A model generated the notes under the pieces. It was not told the DNA's origin. It worked only from the letters and a program-made list of their open reading frames with translations, and did no database searches. From Candidatus Heimdallarchaeota archaeon (GTDB lineage Archaea; Asgardarchaeota; Heimdallarchaeia; JABLTI01), in assembly GCA_019894765.1 (NCBI GenBank), contig JAGXNT010000082.1, positions 1 to 25,165 on the forward strand: a stretch of DNA of 25,165 nucleotides, written 5' to 3'. The translations under genes and the position numbers were made by a program. Every line of letters begins with the position of its first letter. The stretch's first letter is position 1. Shown piece after piece: positions 24,459 through 25,165 of this stretch.

Positions 24459-24495
24459 AAAAAAAATAAAAAGACGAAAGACGGTTATCCGTCTT
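24459..24495 (-). terminator. Strong hairpin plus T-tract terminator of the ribophorin-like gene
   Basis: On the minus strand AAGACGG (24495-24489) pairs with CCGTCTT (24484-24478) around a 4-nt ATAA loop holding the TAA stop, followed by TCGTCTTTTTATTTTTTTT. Confidence 0.75.
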
Positions 24496-25165
24496 GTGCT
24501 TCGTGTTCTATTAAGAGTCTGAGATTGATAATTTCTTTATCAATATCTCTTTCAAATTTCTCGATTTGATTTTGATAATCTCTCAAGATTCTTATGTAGG
24601 CATCCTTTGAAATTTGTTTTTCACGTATGTATCTTATTCGTAAGTCTTGTATGCTTCGATCAACACTGGTTCGTTTTTCTTCACTGATTTCGATTTTCTG
24701 GATTACATCGTTGTATTTTCGACCTTTTTCTTTTAGATCGCGTTTTGTTGTATCAAGTGATCTGATGAGTTCTCGCATCTTTCCTTCGAGAATCTTTCTC
24801 TGCTTGTCGTATTCTTTTGCTTTTACTTTCTTTCTCCGACGATTCTCATCAAGCGTGGTAATTCTCGTTTGAAGTGCTGTTTTCTCTTCGTACGTTTCAA
24901 CAAATTTTTGTATTAAGTCGATTGGGATTTCTGCTTTTTCTTCAGGTGTGATGATAACTTTATCTATTACATCTTTTCTGAGGACCCTTACTCCAATGTA
25001 AGCGAGACATGCAATGAACACAATTAGCACTAGTGTCAATGGTTGGATGAAATATGCTAAATCGGACATTAGATAACCAGCTCGTAGATTTAGATTCTCA
25101 AAATTGGATACATTGTTTAGATTGAATGTTACGGTTTGACGACGACCAATATTTAGGAAAACTCC
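24485..25165 (-). CDS. Membrane/coiled-coil protein resembling the C-terminus of ribophorin I (partial, 5' end off the window)
   Basis: The frame is open through the right edge, so the visible 226 residues are the C-terminal part of a larger protein, and the ATG at 25069 is probably internal. In order: a beta-rich lumenal-type end (GVFLNIGRRQTVTFNLNN), one membrane helix (PLTLVLIVFIACLAYIGV, about 42-59), then about 165 residues of highly charged coiled coil on the cytosolic side. Ribophorin I, a subunit of the eukaryotic oligosaccharyltransferase, ends in the same way: a beta-sandwich ectodomain, one helix, a coiled coil, and a KKDTYIE phrase like the SKDAYIR seen here. Ribophorin homologues are known in Asgard archaea. 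The alternative is an unrelated membrane coiled-coil protein. Confidence 0.5.
   Translation of the reverse strand, partial: GVFLNIGRRQTVTFNLNNVSNFENLNLRAGYLMSDLAYFIQPLTLVLIVFIACLAYIGVRVLRKDVIDKVIITPEEKAEIPIDLIQKFVETYEEKTALQTRITTLDENRRRKKVKAKEYDKQRKILEGKMRELIRSLDTTKRDLKEKGRKYNDVIQKIEISEEKRTSVDRSIQDLRIRYIREKQISKDAYIRILRDYQNQIEKFERDIDKEIINLRLLIEHEAQDG

Overview
This AT-rich window most likely comes from an archaeon, and the gene content fits an Asgard archaeon (Heimdallarchaeia-like) best. The archaeal signals are direct. There is a tRNA-Tyr with C1-G72 and a 63-nt intron bounded by a bulge-helix-bulge. There is a CDKAL1/e-MtaB-type tRNA methylthiotransferase. Many genes have TATA-like boxes 20-28 nt before the start codon, which suggests leaderless transcripts, and TTG/GTG starts are frequent. 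The Asgard assignment is inference. It rests on a small longin-like protein, a membrane/coiled-coil protein resembling the C-terminal part of ribophorin I, and a eukaryote-style saccharopine pathway for lysine breakdown.

Layout. 1-2645 (minus strand): the front part of a membrane-anchored alpha/beta hydrolase, a SIRT5/CobB-type sirtuin, and a serine racemase/threonine dehydratase-like PLP enzyme. Between the last two lies a GC-richer 119-nt inverted-repeat-bounded island that could be a small RNA. 2719-3846: a two-domain SnoaL-like gene cut in two by one in-frame TGA. 3978-4577: a DUF6512-like membrane protein, ending at a strong hairpin terminator shared with the convergent lysine genes. 4636-9824 (minus): saccharopine dehydrogenase, lysine-ketoglutarate reductase, and a 790-residue old-yellow-enzyme/2-enoate reductase carrying a C-terminal SCP2 domain. 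9935-10906: an APH-family kinase. 11068-15948 (plus): a 1433-residue 2-hydroxyacyl-CoA dehydratase activase-type protein followed by two small genes, one with TPR features. 15940-17322: a histidine kinase whose 7-TM sensor is interrupted by an in-frame TGA. 17501-19004: an iron-sulfur flavoprotein and a DMT/NIPA-like transporter. 19088-19774: the intron-containing tRNA-Tyr and a longin-like protein. 19957-24436: a two-TM protein plus a DUF354 GT-B-fold protein, a PHP phosphoesterase, the methylthiotransferase, then a second two-TM protein plus a WbpD/WlbB-like sugar acetyltransferase. 24485-25165: the ribophorin I-like protein, which runs off the right edge.

How the genes may work together. 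Lysine-ketoglutarate reductase and saccharopine dehydrogenase are two consecutive steps and probably feed amino-acid catabolism. The nearby CoA-dehydratase activase, enoate reductase and iron-sulfur flavoprotein suit an anaerobic, reduced-electron-carrier metabolism (inference). The sugar acetyltransferase, the DUF354 protein and the possible oligosaccharyltransferase subunit together hint at protein N-glycosylation. A recurring structural theme is hairpin plus T-tract terminators at gene ends, often with the stop codon inside the hairpin.
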